This document shows, one piece after another, positions 1 to 6,413 of a stretch of DNA of 8,736 nucleotides (position 1 is its first letter; each line of letters opens with the position of its first letter). The notes under the pieces are model-generated. The model searched no databases, was not told where the DNA came from, and saw nothing but the letters and a program-made list of their open reading frames with translations. The position numbers and the translations under genes are program-made. Origin of the DNA: Paludibacteraceae bacterium (lineage in GTDB: Bacteria; Bacteroidota; Bacteroidia; Bacteroidales; Paludibacteraceae); the NCBI GenBank assembly GCA_947471245.1, contig CANIXM010000050.1, positions 1 to 8,736 on the forward strand, in the 5' to 3' direction.

Positions 1-1008
1 ATCCCAATGGCAATCATCACATTTGAAGAATACATTAGGTTGTTCTCCAAATTCAAAGAAACACCAGACGCCTACTTCAATCTATACATGACGGCATTGA
101 AAACCAATAATGACAGTGCTGCAAATAGGTACAAGGAGACATTGCTTCGAAACTACCCTACTTCGAAATACAACAAATTTCTAAGCACACCTGACTATAC
201 GCTATATCAAGCAAAAATGTATAAAGAGCAAGATTCAATTTACAATCTGACTTATCAGGCATATAACAAAAGCGATTTCAACACGGTATTTAAAAATGTG
301 GCTTGGGTTCAAAAAACATACCCCAACAGCACCATCATGCCGAAATATCTGCTAATCAATGCACTTTCAATAGGTAAAAAACAAACTCAAGGAAAATTCA
401 AAGAAGCATTAAACCAACTAATTGCACAATACCCTGAAAGTGACGTAAGTGCCATGGCAAAAGACATTATTGCTCTGATGAAACAAGGGAAAGAAGCCAA
501 AAATGGATTGTCGGGCGGTACTCTGTTGACTCGAAGAGAAGAACAGACCAAGAAAGAAATGAGTGTATTGGCCAATGACCCTAAAAAATTCTCGTCAGAC
601 CCACTCACCAAACACAGACTGATGCTTCTATCTAAGCCAAATCAAAAGGCATTCAACCAATTACAATATCAAATTGCATCCTACAATTTTTCAAAATTCA
701 TGATCAAAGACTTTGACCTCACCATTGGCAAAATTGATAGCACACACACTGCACTTTCTGTCACCAATCTGGAGTCGTATGAAGAAGCTATATGGTATGA
801 AAACTCTGTAATTAAAGACTCAACTATCTCATTGATTTTCAAAGATATGAACGTCAAACGAGTTATCATTTCAGAAGACAATTTCAGATTATTAAAACAA
901 AATCTAAGTCTTGATGAGTATCTCAAATTCACAAACAACTCTTCACATCAGCCTCAATCAGGAGCTGTAATATCCAACACAAAGAAAAGAAACGGTAACA
1001 AAAAGTAA
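1..1008 (+). CDS. porW: PorW/SprE-type T9SS TPR lipoprotein, 3' part only
   Basis: This is the C-terminal part of a longer protein: the reading frame is open to the window edge, so the Met at base 7 is probably internal and the lipoprotein signal peptide lies outside. The first ~160 residues are helical and TPR-like, with recurring patterns such as YFNLYM, YPTSKY, AYQAYNKSDFNTV and a YPESDV-type repeat end. Residues ~165-200 are a charged linker. Residues ~215-310 form a compact terminal domain containing ASYNFSKFMIKDFDLT, YEEAIWYENS, VIISEDNFRLL and SLDEYLKF, which I recognise from the end of PorW/SprE proteins. The tail (HQPQSGAV to NGNKK) is low-complexity. PorW/SprE is an envelope TPR lipoprotein needed for type IX secretion and gliding. 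The adjacent porX, 11 bp downstream, supports a T9SS role. A generic TPR protein is the alternative. Family assignment is from remembered motifs, not a search. Confidence 0.78.
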   Translation: MPMAIITFEEYIRLFSKFKETPDAYFNLYMTALKTNNDSAANRYKETLLRNYPTSKYNKFLSTPDYTLYQAKMYKEQDSIYNLTYQAYNKSDFNTVFKNVAWVQKTYPNSTIMPKYLLINALSIGKKQTQGKFKEALNQLIAQYPESDVSAMAKDIIALMKQGKEAKNGLSGGTLLTRREEQTKKEMSVLANDPKKFSSDPLTKHRLMLLSKPNQKAFNQLQYQIASYNFSKFMIKDFDLTIGKIDSTHTALSVTNLESYEEAIWYENSVIKDSTISLIFKDMNVKRVIISEDNFRLLKQNLSLDEYLKFTNNSSHQPQSGAVISNTKKRNGNKK

Positions 1009-1019
1009 CACTACACAAC

Positions 1020-2573
1020 ATGAGAAAAGACCGAATACTTTGGGCCGACGATGAGATGGACTTATTGACTCCATACCGACTTTTTTTAGAAGAAAAGGGA
1101 TATGAAGTAGTGACCACCACTAATGGAAAAGATGCTATAGAACTTTGTCAGACAGAGAAATTTGACATCATCTTTCTAGATGAAAACATGCCTGGACTTA
1201 GTGGATTGGAGACTTTGTCATTGATCAAAGACATTGACCCCGATGTGCCCATGGTGATGATTACCAAAAGCGAGGAAGAAGACATAATGAACATGGCTAT
1301 TGGCAATAAAATAGCTGACTACCTTACCAAGCCAGTCAATCCAAGCCAAATCCTACTTACTCTCAAAAAGAACATACACCGCAAAGACATTATCAACGAA
1401 CACACTACACAATCTTATCAATCGGAGTTTAGAGAAATTGGCAATCAAATAAACAACTCAAACACATACGAAGAATGGATTGAGATATACAAAAAGCTAA
1501 TTTACTGGGAACTGGAACTTTCCGAAACTGACAATAGCATGGGGCAAATGCTCATTGATCAAAAATCAGAAGCCAACATTACTTTTGCCAAATTTATTAA
1601 AAACAACTATCAAAGTTGGTTTGTCGAAAATGCAAAACACCCACTATTAAGTCCCGACATCTTCAAAACCAAAGTCTTTCCTTACCTAGACAAAGGCGAG
1701 AAAGTGTTTTTTGTCTTGGTGGACAATTTCAGGTATGACCAATGGAAGGTCATCAGAGAGTTACTGAGCGAATACTACAACTTTGAGGAAGAAGAATTGT
1801 ACTGCGGTATTTTACCTACCGCCACTCAATATGCTCGCAACAGCATATTTGCTGGATTGATGCCTGCCCAAATCCAAAAGCTGTATCCCAATCTATGGGT
1901 GGAAGAAGAACAAGAAGATGGTAAAAATCTATATGAAAGAGAGTTGTTACAAACCCAACTTGATCGATTCAGAAAGAAATACACGTTCTCCTATCACAAG
2001 ATCAATGACTCTGCATCATGCGAAAGACTAATCGACCAGCTACCACGCATTGATCACCATCCGCTCAATGTGTGTGTTCTCAATTTTATTGATATGCTCT
2101 CACATGCAAGGACAGACTCCAAGATGATGCGCGAACTTGCCAATGACTCCAATGCCTATCGGTCGTTGACACTATCATGGTTTAAGCATTCGTCTATACA
2201 TGACTTGCTTAAAGCCATTGCTCAACGTGGATACAAAGTGGTATTGACAACTGACCATGGCACCATACAGGTTAATAATCCTATAAAAATAGCATCGGAC
2301 AAGAATATCAACAGCAACCTCAGGTATAAAACTGGCAAGTTTATTTCATATAACGCCAAAGAAGTATTCGAAGTGACTCAACCAGTGAAAGTGGGATTGC
2401 CTTCACCTAATTTGAGTACATCCTATATATTTGCTTGTAAAAACGATTTTTTCACGTTCCAAAATCAAAACTACAACCAATACCTGAGCATGTACCAACA
2501 TAGTTTTCAGCATGGTGGGGTATCCATGGAAGAGATGTTGCTGCCTTTAGTAACCATGCAACCCAAGAACTAA
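1020..2573 (+). CDS. porX: PorX, T9SS response regulator with PglZ domain
   Basis: A 517-residue two-domain cytoplasmic regulator. The receiver domain (residues 1-~120) has all expected residues: acidic pair D10/D11, phospho-acceptor D54 in LDENMPG, T82 and K104 in TKP. A helical linker (~125-215) leads into a C-terminal PglZ domain of the alkaline phosphatase superfamily. Its likely metal and catalytic sites are D235 in VDNFRYD, a threonine in the PTATQYARN segment (265-273), D358/H362 in FIDMLSH, D412/H413 in TTDHG and H498 in QHGG. PorX regulates type IX secretion and is linked to the sensor kinase PorY. Published work on the family reports zinc-dependent phosphodiesterase activity on nucleotides; activity of this copy is inferred from residue conservation. 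The start ATG places the receiver's first strand (RILWADDE) right at the N-terminus, as expected. It probably shares a transcript with the upstream porW-like gene. No key residue is visibly missing. Confidence 0.93.
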   Translation: MRKDRILWADDEMDLLTPYRLFLEEKGYEVVTTTNGKDAIELCQTEKFDIIFLDENMPGLSGLETLSLIKDIDPDVPMVMITKSEEEDIMNMAIGNKIADYLTKPVNPSQILLTLKKNIHRKDIINEHTTQSYQSEFREIGNQINNSNTYEEWIEIYKKLIYWELELSETDNSMGQMLIDQKSEANITFAKFIKNNYQSWFVENAKHPLLSPDIFKTKVFPYLDKGEKVFFVLVDNFRYDQWKVIRELLSEYYNFEEEELYCGILPTATQYARNSIFAGLMPAQIQKLYPNLWVEEEQEDGKNLYERELLQTQLDRFRKKYTFSYHKINDSASCERLIDQLPRIDHHPLNVCVLNFIDMLSHARTDSKMMRELANDSNAYRSLTLSWFKHSSIHDLLKAIAQRGYKVVLTTDHGTIQVNNPIKIASDKNINSNLRYKTGKFISYNAKEVFEVTQPVKVGLPSPNLSTSYIFACKNDFFTFQNQNYNQYLSMYQHSFQHGGVSMEEMLLPLVTMQPKN

Positions 2574-2657
2574 CGCTATAGAAGTTAAGCACTAAATATT
2601 TACAAAAAAAATGGTTCTATAACGCATAAGGTGAGTAAAACCAAGGAGGTAATTAAA

Positions 2658-2675
2658 CCACAAAAGTCACAAAAG
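2658..2675. repeat. Degenerate 9-bp repeat (ccacaaaag / tcacaaaag)
   Basis: Two adjacent 9-bp units differ at one base. The following ~50 bp (agaatactctataacac, aatactaagaaaacatag) look like decayed further units, but the period is lost. Short CACAAAG-type 9-bp tracts of this sort are seen between genes in many Bacteroidota; that statement is from memory. No coding role is visible. Confidence 0.5.
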
Positions 2676-2729
2676 AATACTCTATAACACATCAAGCGAT
2701 TCAAATAAGAAATACTAAGAAAACATAGT

Positions 2730-2745
2730 TTTGCCTTTCGGCAAA
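2730..2745. other. Small perfect hairpin (TTTGCC / GGCAAA)
   Basis: A 6-bp perfect stem closes a four-base loop (tttc). It is not followed by a T-run, so it is not a typical intrinsic terminator for either flanking gene. It could be one arm of an old repeat element. Function unknown. Confidence 0.45.
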
Positions 2746-2829
2746 TTGGCTTGTATGACAAAAGTACTCGGTAGCGTTGAACGCTCCAATATAATGACAG
2801 ATAACTGTGCTAATTGTAGCGCTGGTTAT

Positions 2830-2978
2830 TTCCCGTAGGGAATTGATATTAATAGAAATATTGAGAGCGTTTGCTGATTCCCCGTAGGGGATAGACTGCT
2901 AATTAGCAATCATTAATCCCCTACGGGGAATGAATCAAGGTAATTATTTTCCCTATTAATATACATTCCCTACGGGAA
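2830..2978. repeat. Compound inverted repeat with four CCCGTAGGG-core units
   Basis: The outer arms, 2830-2855 and 2953-2978, are reverse complements at 24 of 26 positions; each holds ttcccgtagggaat, a 2-bp difference, then atattaatag. The inner arms, 2877-2891 and 2917-2931, are perfect 15-bp reverse complements (attccccgtagggga). The centre is a 12-bp perfect palindrome, TGCTAATTAGCA, at 2897-2908. The four unit cores are oriented GTA, GTA, TAC, TAC, so the whole element is a two-fold inverted structure of about 149 bp. Each unit is itself nearly palindromic (TTCCC-gta-GGGAA), so it could fold as one long interrupted hairpin or as four small ones. There is no reading frame in it. It resembles REP/REPIN-type or MITE-like non-autonomous elements; no transposase is present in the window and no flanking target duplication is obvious. 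Confidence 0.85.
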
Positions 2979-3008
2979 AACAATCACTTCTAAAGAGTTA
3001 TATAGGAG

Positions 3009-3027
3009 AATAAAACTCAGTTTTATT
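3009..3027. other. AT-rich perfect hairpin (AATAAAAC / GTTTTATT)
   Basis: An 8-bp perfect stem has a three-base loop (tca) and is followed by ttctat. It lies 31 bp after the compound inverted repeat and about 100 bp before argF'. It is too AT-rich to be a strong terminator but might act as a weak one on the plus strand. Its role is unknown. Confidence 0.45.
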
Positions 3028-3072
3028 TCTATGTGTCCAAAAATAGATGATTAAGCAATACTAACTACACAT

Positions 3073-3110
3073 CCCCTCTGCAGTTTATCCCGTAATAAAC
3101 GGGAGAGGGG
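3073..3110 (+). promoter_or_regulatory. Two-part hairpin in the argF' leader, probable repeat element
   Basis: The outer stem CCCCTCT (3073-3079) pairs perfectly with AGAGGGG (3104-3110). The inner stem GTTTAT (3083-3088) pairs with ATAAAC (3095-3100). They are separated by a 3x3 internal loop (gca/ggg) that can hold one C-G pair, and the terminal loop is CCCGTA, the same six bases found in the repeat cores upstream. The structure ends 21 nt before the argF' ATG. Just after it comes ggggagg (3114-3120), a purine-rich tract 11 nt before the start codon that looks like a Shine-Dalgarno sequence, which is uncommon in this phylum. Two readings are possible: a leader structure affecting arg operon expression, or a dispersed repeat that happens to sit here (the aggggcttggggagg string is typical of dispersed Bacteroidota repeats, from memory). 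Confidence 0.55.
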
Positions 3111-3131
3111 CTTGGGGAGGCTAAAAAAAAC

Positions 3132-4085
3132 ATGAAAACATACACCAACGTAAAAGACCTAGGCAATCTTAAAGATGCCATCCAAGAAGCATTGGAAATC
3201 AAGAAAAACAGATATGCTTACAAGCACATTGGCGAAAACAAAACACTGCTTATGGTGTTTTTCAATTCCAGTCTGCGCACCAGACTCAGCACTCAAAAAG
3301 CCGGCATGAACCTAGGCATGAACACCATGGTGCTAGACATCAACCAAGGGGCATGGAAACTGGAGACCGAACGTGGTGTGGTAATGGATGGTGACAAACC
3401 AGAGCACATTCTCGAAGCCATTCCTGTGATGGCAAGCTATTGCGATGTGATTGGCGTACGTGCTTTTGCGGGATTGGAAGATAAAAAATTTGACTACGAA
3501 GAAACCATCATCAATCAGTTTATTCAGCATTCTGGCAAACCTGTGTTCAGTATGGAAGCTGCCACAGGTCACCCACTGCAAGCATTTGCAGACCTCATTA
3601 CCATCGAAGAATTCAAGGACAAGCCACGTCCCAAAGTAGTTTTGACATGGGCGCCTCATCCCCGTTGTTTGCCACAGGCCGTCCCCAATTCATTTGCCGA
3701 TTTTATGAATGAAGCCAATGTGGAATTTGTAATCACACATCCAGAAGGATATGAGTTGGCACCTGAGTTTGTACGTGGAGCACGCGTGGAATATGACCAA
3801 ATGAAGGCTTTCGAAGGGGCTGACTTTGTGTATGCCAAAAACTGGTCGGCATTCCAAGATCCCAATTATGGAAAAATCATCTCCAAAGATATGAGCTGGA
3901 CTGTAAGCAGTAGGCAAATGGCTGTAACCAACGATGCACGATTTATGCACTGCCTACCTGTGCGAAGAAACATGATAGTAACAGACGAGGTGATAGAAAG
4001 TCCACGTTCCATCGTGATCCCAGAAGCTGCCAACAGAGAAATATCAGCTCAGGTGGTGATAAAAAGATTATTAGAAAGCATTTAA
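3132..4085 (+). CDS. argF': N-succinyl-L-ornithine carbamoyltransferase (ArgF')
   Basis: A complete 317-residue transcarbamylase. It transfers the carbamoyl group of carbamoyl phosphate to an N-acylated ornithine, giving N-acylcitrulline in the cytoplasmic arginine pathway. Visible motifs are the carbamoyl phosphate loop SSLRTR (46-51), the ornithine-side HPLQ (147-150), and HCLPVRR (273-279) near the C-terminus. The loop MDGDKPEH carries proline at residue 90. In the family, this proline marks the succinylornithine enzyme of Bacteroides fragilis, whereas the acetylornithine enzyme of Xanthomonas has glutamate at the equivalent site, so succinylornithine is the likelier substrate. The rest of the sequence closely resembles my recollection of the B. 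fragilis enzyme. It is the first gene of a three-gene operon; argB starts 5 bp after its stop. A nested hairpin and an SD-like ggagg lie directly upstream. Substrate choice is inferred, family membership is clear. Confidence 0.95.
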   Translation: MKTYTNVKDLGNLKDAIQEALEIKKNRYAYKHIGENKTLLMVFFNSSLRTRLSTQKAGMNLGMNTMVLDINQGAWKLETERGVVMDGDKPEHILEAIPVMASYCDVIGVRAFAGLEDKKFDYEETIINQFIQHSGKPVFSMEAATGHPLQAFADLITIEEFKDKPRPKVVLTWAPHPRCLPQAVPNSFADFMNEANVEFVITHPEGYELAPEFVRGARVEYDQMKAFEGADFVYAKNWSAFQDPNYGKIISKDMSWTVSSRQMAVTNDARFMHCLPVRRNMIVTDEVIESPRSIVIPEAANREISAQVVIKRLLESI

Positions 4086-4090
4086 AGAAA

Positions 4091-4861
4091 ATGGAAAAAC
4101 TGACAATCGTAAAAGTCGGCGGAAAGATAGTAGAAGAAGCAGAAAGTCTAAAACAACTGCTAAGCGACTTTTCAAAAATAGCAGGAAACAAAGTGCTTGT
4201 TCACGGAGGAGGACGTTCCGCCACGGCCATGGCTACTCGCCTAGGTATAGAGAGCCAAATGGTGAATGGCCGTAGAGTGACCGACGAAGAAACACTCAAA
4301 GTAGTGACCATGGTCTATGGAGGACTCGTCAACAAACAAATAGTAGCCGGACTTCAAGCCATTGGTGTCAATGCACTGGGACTTACTGGAGCCGATTTGA
4401 ATTATATGCGTTCCGAGAAACGTCCTGTCAAAGAGGTAGATTATGGGTTTGTGGGTGATGTAAAAGAAGTGAAAGCTGATTTACTGGCTGAACTTATCTC
4501 CAAAGGTGTAGTCCCCGTACTAGCACCACTCACTCACGACCAGCAAGGTTATCTACTCAACACCAATGCAGATACCATAGCTGGTGAAGCCGCTAAAGCA
4601 TTGGCTAAGCATTTCGATGTGACGTTGATGTATTGCTTTGAGAAAAAAGGAGTGCTGATGAACGAGAATGATGATGATAGCGTTATTGAAACAATTACTC
4701 GTGAGTTATTTGAGCAATATATCAAAGAAGGTATCATCCAGGGCGGTATGATACCAAAACTAGTAAATTCGTTTGAAGCCATTGATGCTGGAGTAACCAA
4801 AGTAATCATAACCCGTGCTGACCATATTCACACAAAAGGTGGCACCACAATCGTAAAATAA
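4091..4861 (+). CDS. argB: Acetylglutamate kinase family (ArgB), possibly N-succinylglutamate kinase
   Basis: A complete 256-residue amino-acid kinase. It phosphorylates the gamma-carboxylate of an N-acylglutamate, the second step of arginine synthesis. Visible motifs are VKVGGK with K8 and K12, HGGGR (38-42) for phosphate binding, NGRRVTD (59-65) for the acyl-amino acid, GLTGAD (97-102), NTNAD (157-161), and GGMIPK (218-223) with a phosphate-contacting lysine. The protein begins directly at the first core strand and lacks the N-terminal kinked helix of the hexameric, arginine-inhibited ArgB type, so it probably resembles the short dimeric form and may not be feedback inhibited (inference). 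Its place directly after a succinylornithine-type argF' suggests that the acyl group could be succinyl rather than acetyl. It is translationally close to both neighbours, with gaps of 5 and 2 bp. Identification of the family is secure; the acyl donor preference is not shown by sequence. Confidence 0.94.
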   Translation: MEKLTIVKVGGKIVEEAESLKQLLSDFSKIAGNKVLVHGGGRSATAMATRLGIESQMVNGRRVTDEETLKVVTMVYGGLVNKQIVAGLQAIGVNALGLTGADLNYMRSEKRPVKEVDYGFVGDVKEVKADLLAELISKGVVPVLAPLTHDQQGYLLNTNADTIAGEAAKALAKHFDVTLMYCFEKKGVLMNENDDDSVIETITRELFEQYIKEGIIQGGMIPKLVNSFEAIDAGVTKVIITRADHIHTKGGTTIVK

Positions 4862-4863
4862 AA

Positions 4864-5922
4864 ATGGACCAACAGTTATCCTCCGACGCCGTTGAACTTT
4901 TAAAAGAAATGATTGCCATCCCGTCATTCAGCCGTGAAGAAGGTGGTGTGGCAGACATGCTGGAACATTATATTGAGCTACGAGGATACGTGGCAGCGCG
5001 CAAAGGAAATAACATTTGGTTGACCAGTCCAGGATTTGATTTATCCAAACCCACCATTCTTCTCAATTCGCACATTGACACCGTGAAACCTGCCAGTTCG
5101 TGGAAACGTGACCCATTCACACCTACTAGTGAAGATGACAAGCTGTTCGGTTTAGGAAGCAATGATGCAGGTGCAAGTGTGGTGAGCCTTCTACACACGT
5201 TCTTTCATCTCACCAGCACCCATCAATCTTACAACCTTATCTTTGCTGCATCGGCAGAAGAAGAGGTGTCTGGAAGCAATGGAATAGAAAGTCTGCTTAA
5301 AGAATTACCAAAAATTGATTTTGCCATTGTAGGCGAACCCACCAATATGAACATGGCAGTAGCCGAAAAAGGACTGATGGTGGTAGATTGCACAGCCACT
5401 GGGGTGTCAGGTCATGCTGCACGCGATGAAGGGTATAATGCCATCTATAAGGCCTTAAATGATCTGGAGTGGTTTCGTACCTACCAATTTCCAAAGCAAT
5501 CCAACCTACTGGGTGCAGTAAAAATGTCGGTGACTCAAATCAATGCAGGTACACAACACAATGTGGTGCCAGACAAATGTACCTTTGTGGTGGACATTCG
5601 TAGCAATGAACTGTATTCCAATCAAGAAATCCTTGACATTATCCGTCAACACACCTGCGTAGCTGTTGAGCCACGCTCTACCCGTCTCAGTTCTACCGCC
5701 ACACCACTTGATCATCCCATTGTGACAAGAGGACAAAAACTACAAAGAACGATCTACGGATCTCCCACACTCTCCGACCAAGCACTGCTAAGCTGCCCAA
5801 GTATCAAAATTGGGCCTGGCGACTCCTCACGTTCACACACTGCCGAAGAATACATCCTCGAATCCGAAATAGCCCATGCCATTGAACTTTACATCCGTCT
5901 TTTAGATGGTATTGAATTGTAG
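4864..5922 (+). CDS. argE: ArgE-like M20 deacylase, likely acting on N-acylcitrulline
   Basis: A complete 352-residue M20-family metallohydrolase. Metal-site residues can be followed in order: H70 and the supporting D72 in LLNSHIDTV, bridging D101 in GLGSNDAGA, catalytic E132 and metal-binding E133 in SAEEEVSG, E158 in VGEPTN, and H325 in SRSHTAEEY near the C-terminus. The dimerisation/lid region lies around 180-290 and includes GVSGHAARDEG and QHNVVPDKC. In pathways using an acylornithine carbamoyltransferase, deacylation follows carbamoylation, so the expected substrate here is N-succinyl- (or N-acetyl-) L-citrulline rather than acetylornithine; this is inferred from operon context. It starts 2 bp after argB, which indicates coupled expression. 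Other M20 members (DapE, carboxypeptidases) share the same motifs, but the arg context favours ArgE. It is the last gene of the operon, and no clear intrinsic terminator follows. Confidence 0.9.
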   Translation: MDQQLSSDAVELLKEMIAIPSFSREEGGVADMLEHYIELRGYVAARKGNNIWLTSPGFDLSKPTILLNSHIDTVKPASSWKRDPFTPTSEDDKLFGLGSNDAGASVVSLLHTFFHLTSTHQSYNLIFAASAEEEVSGSNGIESLLKELPKIDFAIVGEPTNMNMAVAEKGLMVVDCTATGVSGHAARDEGYNAIYKALNDLEWFRTYQFPKQSNLLGAVKMSVTQINAGTQHNVVPDKCTFVVDIRSNELYSNQEILDIIRQHTCVAVEPRSTRLSSTATPLDHPIVTRGQKLQRTIYGSPTLSDQALLSCPSIKIGPGDSSRSHTAEEYILESEIAHAIELYIRLLDGIEL

Positions 5923-5958
5923 TCAATAAGTTCCTTTAATCACATCACAACTTAAAAG

Positions 5959-5976
5959 TATTACAATATTGTAATA
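5959..5976. promoter_or_regulatory. 18-bp perfect palindrome, candidate operator
   Basis: TATTACAATATTGTAATA is a perfect 18-bp palindrome, followed directly by TTAATTAA, itself a palindrome. It lies 37 bp after argE and about 200 bp before the XRE regulator start. Palindromes of this size are typical of dimeric regulator sites, so the downstream HTH protein is a possible binder, but the distance is long. It could equally be a weak AT-rich transcription end for the arg operon. Only the symmetry is directly seen. Confidence 0.4.
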
Positions 5977-6018
5977 TTAATTAATCTTCAACCACAACAA
6001 AATTTCATTTTTTTATAT

Positions 6019-6056
6019 TTAGCAACAACTTAACAATAACACGTAAAAGTTGCTAA
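6019..6056. promoter_or_regulatory. Inverted repeat TTAGCAAC / GTTGCTAA in the xre upstream region
   Basis: Two perfect 8-bp arms (6019-6026 and 6049-6056) are separated by 22 bp. An alternative inner pairing, aactt (6027-6031) with aagtt (6047-6051), shares part of the right arm. The arms are spaced about two helical turns apart, which would suit a looped or dimer-of-dimers protein site or an RNA stem in the leader of the downstream gene. Function is unknown. Confidence 0.35.
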
Positions 6057-6173
6057 TTTATAACTACATTGCAGGCTTTAAGCAATGATTATTAATAAAT
6101 TATCATTTACATCAACCACTAAATCAATATAAAATCAAAACTTTGCATCTCTAACTGATGATAAAAGTACGCA

Positions 6174-6413
6174 ATGATTAATGAAGTTCAATTATACAAT
6201 CTTATCGGGAAAAAGATAAGAAAAATACGAGAACAACAAGGAGTTAGCCAACAGGATTTGGCGGCATGGTGCAACATTGAGAAATCCAACCTTTGTAGAA
6301 TTGAAGCAGGCAGGACAAATCTGACACTTAAGTCACTATTTAAAATTAGCAATGTTCTAGGAGTTCATATTCGAGAATTATTGGACGTAGAACTTGAAGA
6401 GGTCAATCAATAA
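6174..6413 (+). CDS. Small XRE/Cro-type HTH transcriptional regulator
   Basis: A 79-residue protein consisting almost entirely of one HTH_3 (XRE/Cro-CI) domain at about residues 11-71: IGKKIRKIREQQGVSQQDLA for the first helices, then the recognition region NIEKSNLCRIEAGRTNLTLKSL and the closing LGVHIRELL. The short acidic tail (DVELEEVNQ) has no effector domain. Proteins of this size and pattern act as DNA-binding dimers, in the style of phage Cro or restriction-modification C-proteins, and are also common as stand-alone regulators in Bacteroidota. The start ATG has no visible ribosome binding site, normal for the phylum. A near-match to the Bacteroidetes -7 box (aaactttg, 6138-6145) lies 28 bp before the start, without a convincing -33 TTG. 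Its 3' end overlaps the convergent radical SAM gene by 11 bp. Its target is unknown. Confidence 0.85.
   Translation: MINEVQLYNLIGKKIRKIREQQGVSQQDLAAWCNIEKSNLCRIEAGRTNLTLKSLFKISNVLGVHIRELLDVELEEVNQ

Larger units (their letters stand above)
2574..3131. other. Gene-free, structure-rich spacer between porX and argF'
   Basis: These 558 bp contain no credible gene. After porX there is an imperfect inverted repeat (cgctatagaa at 2574-2583, ttctataacg at 2615-2624, one mismatch, 31-nt loop) that could help end porX transcription but is not a canonical terminator. Beyond it lie a degenerate 9-bp repeat, a small hairpin at 2730, an odd palindrome agcgttgaacgct around 2773-2785, the compound inverted repeat at 2830-2978, an 8-bp hairpin at 3009-3027 and the nested hairpin at 3073-3110. 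No clean Bacteroidetes promoter (TTG, 19-21 nt, TAnnTTTG) stands out. The argF' promoter is presumably somewhere here but cannot be placed. Confidence 0.8.

Noticed and set aside
7..9. The ATG near the left edge as the true start of the first gene.
   Set aside because: The frame continues upstream to base 1 and the protein would lack the N-terminal signal and most of the TPR region expected of its family.
2643..2690. A perfect anti-SD complement (aaggaggt) following a GTG, with a short frame VSKTKEVIKPQKSQKNTL.
   Set aside because: The purine motif is not followed by a start codon. The 18-codon frame is low-complexity, overlaps the 9-bp repeat and has nothing to support expression.
2726..2733. 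TAGTTTTG matches the Bacteroidetes -7 box TAnnTTTG.
   Set aside because: There is no TTG at the expected -33 distance and it lies about 400 bp before argF', partly inside a hairpin stem, so it is likely a chance match.
2830..2978. CRISPR-like reading of the four repeated palindromic units.
   Set aside because: The spacing is irregular (about 30, 25 and 35 bp), the units occur in both orientations and their flanks are mirror-related, which fits an inverted element and not CRISPR.
3333..3659. A 108-codon minus-strand frame inside argF'.
   Set aside because: It lies fully antisense to a clearly conserved enzyme and shows no recognisable motif.
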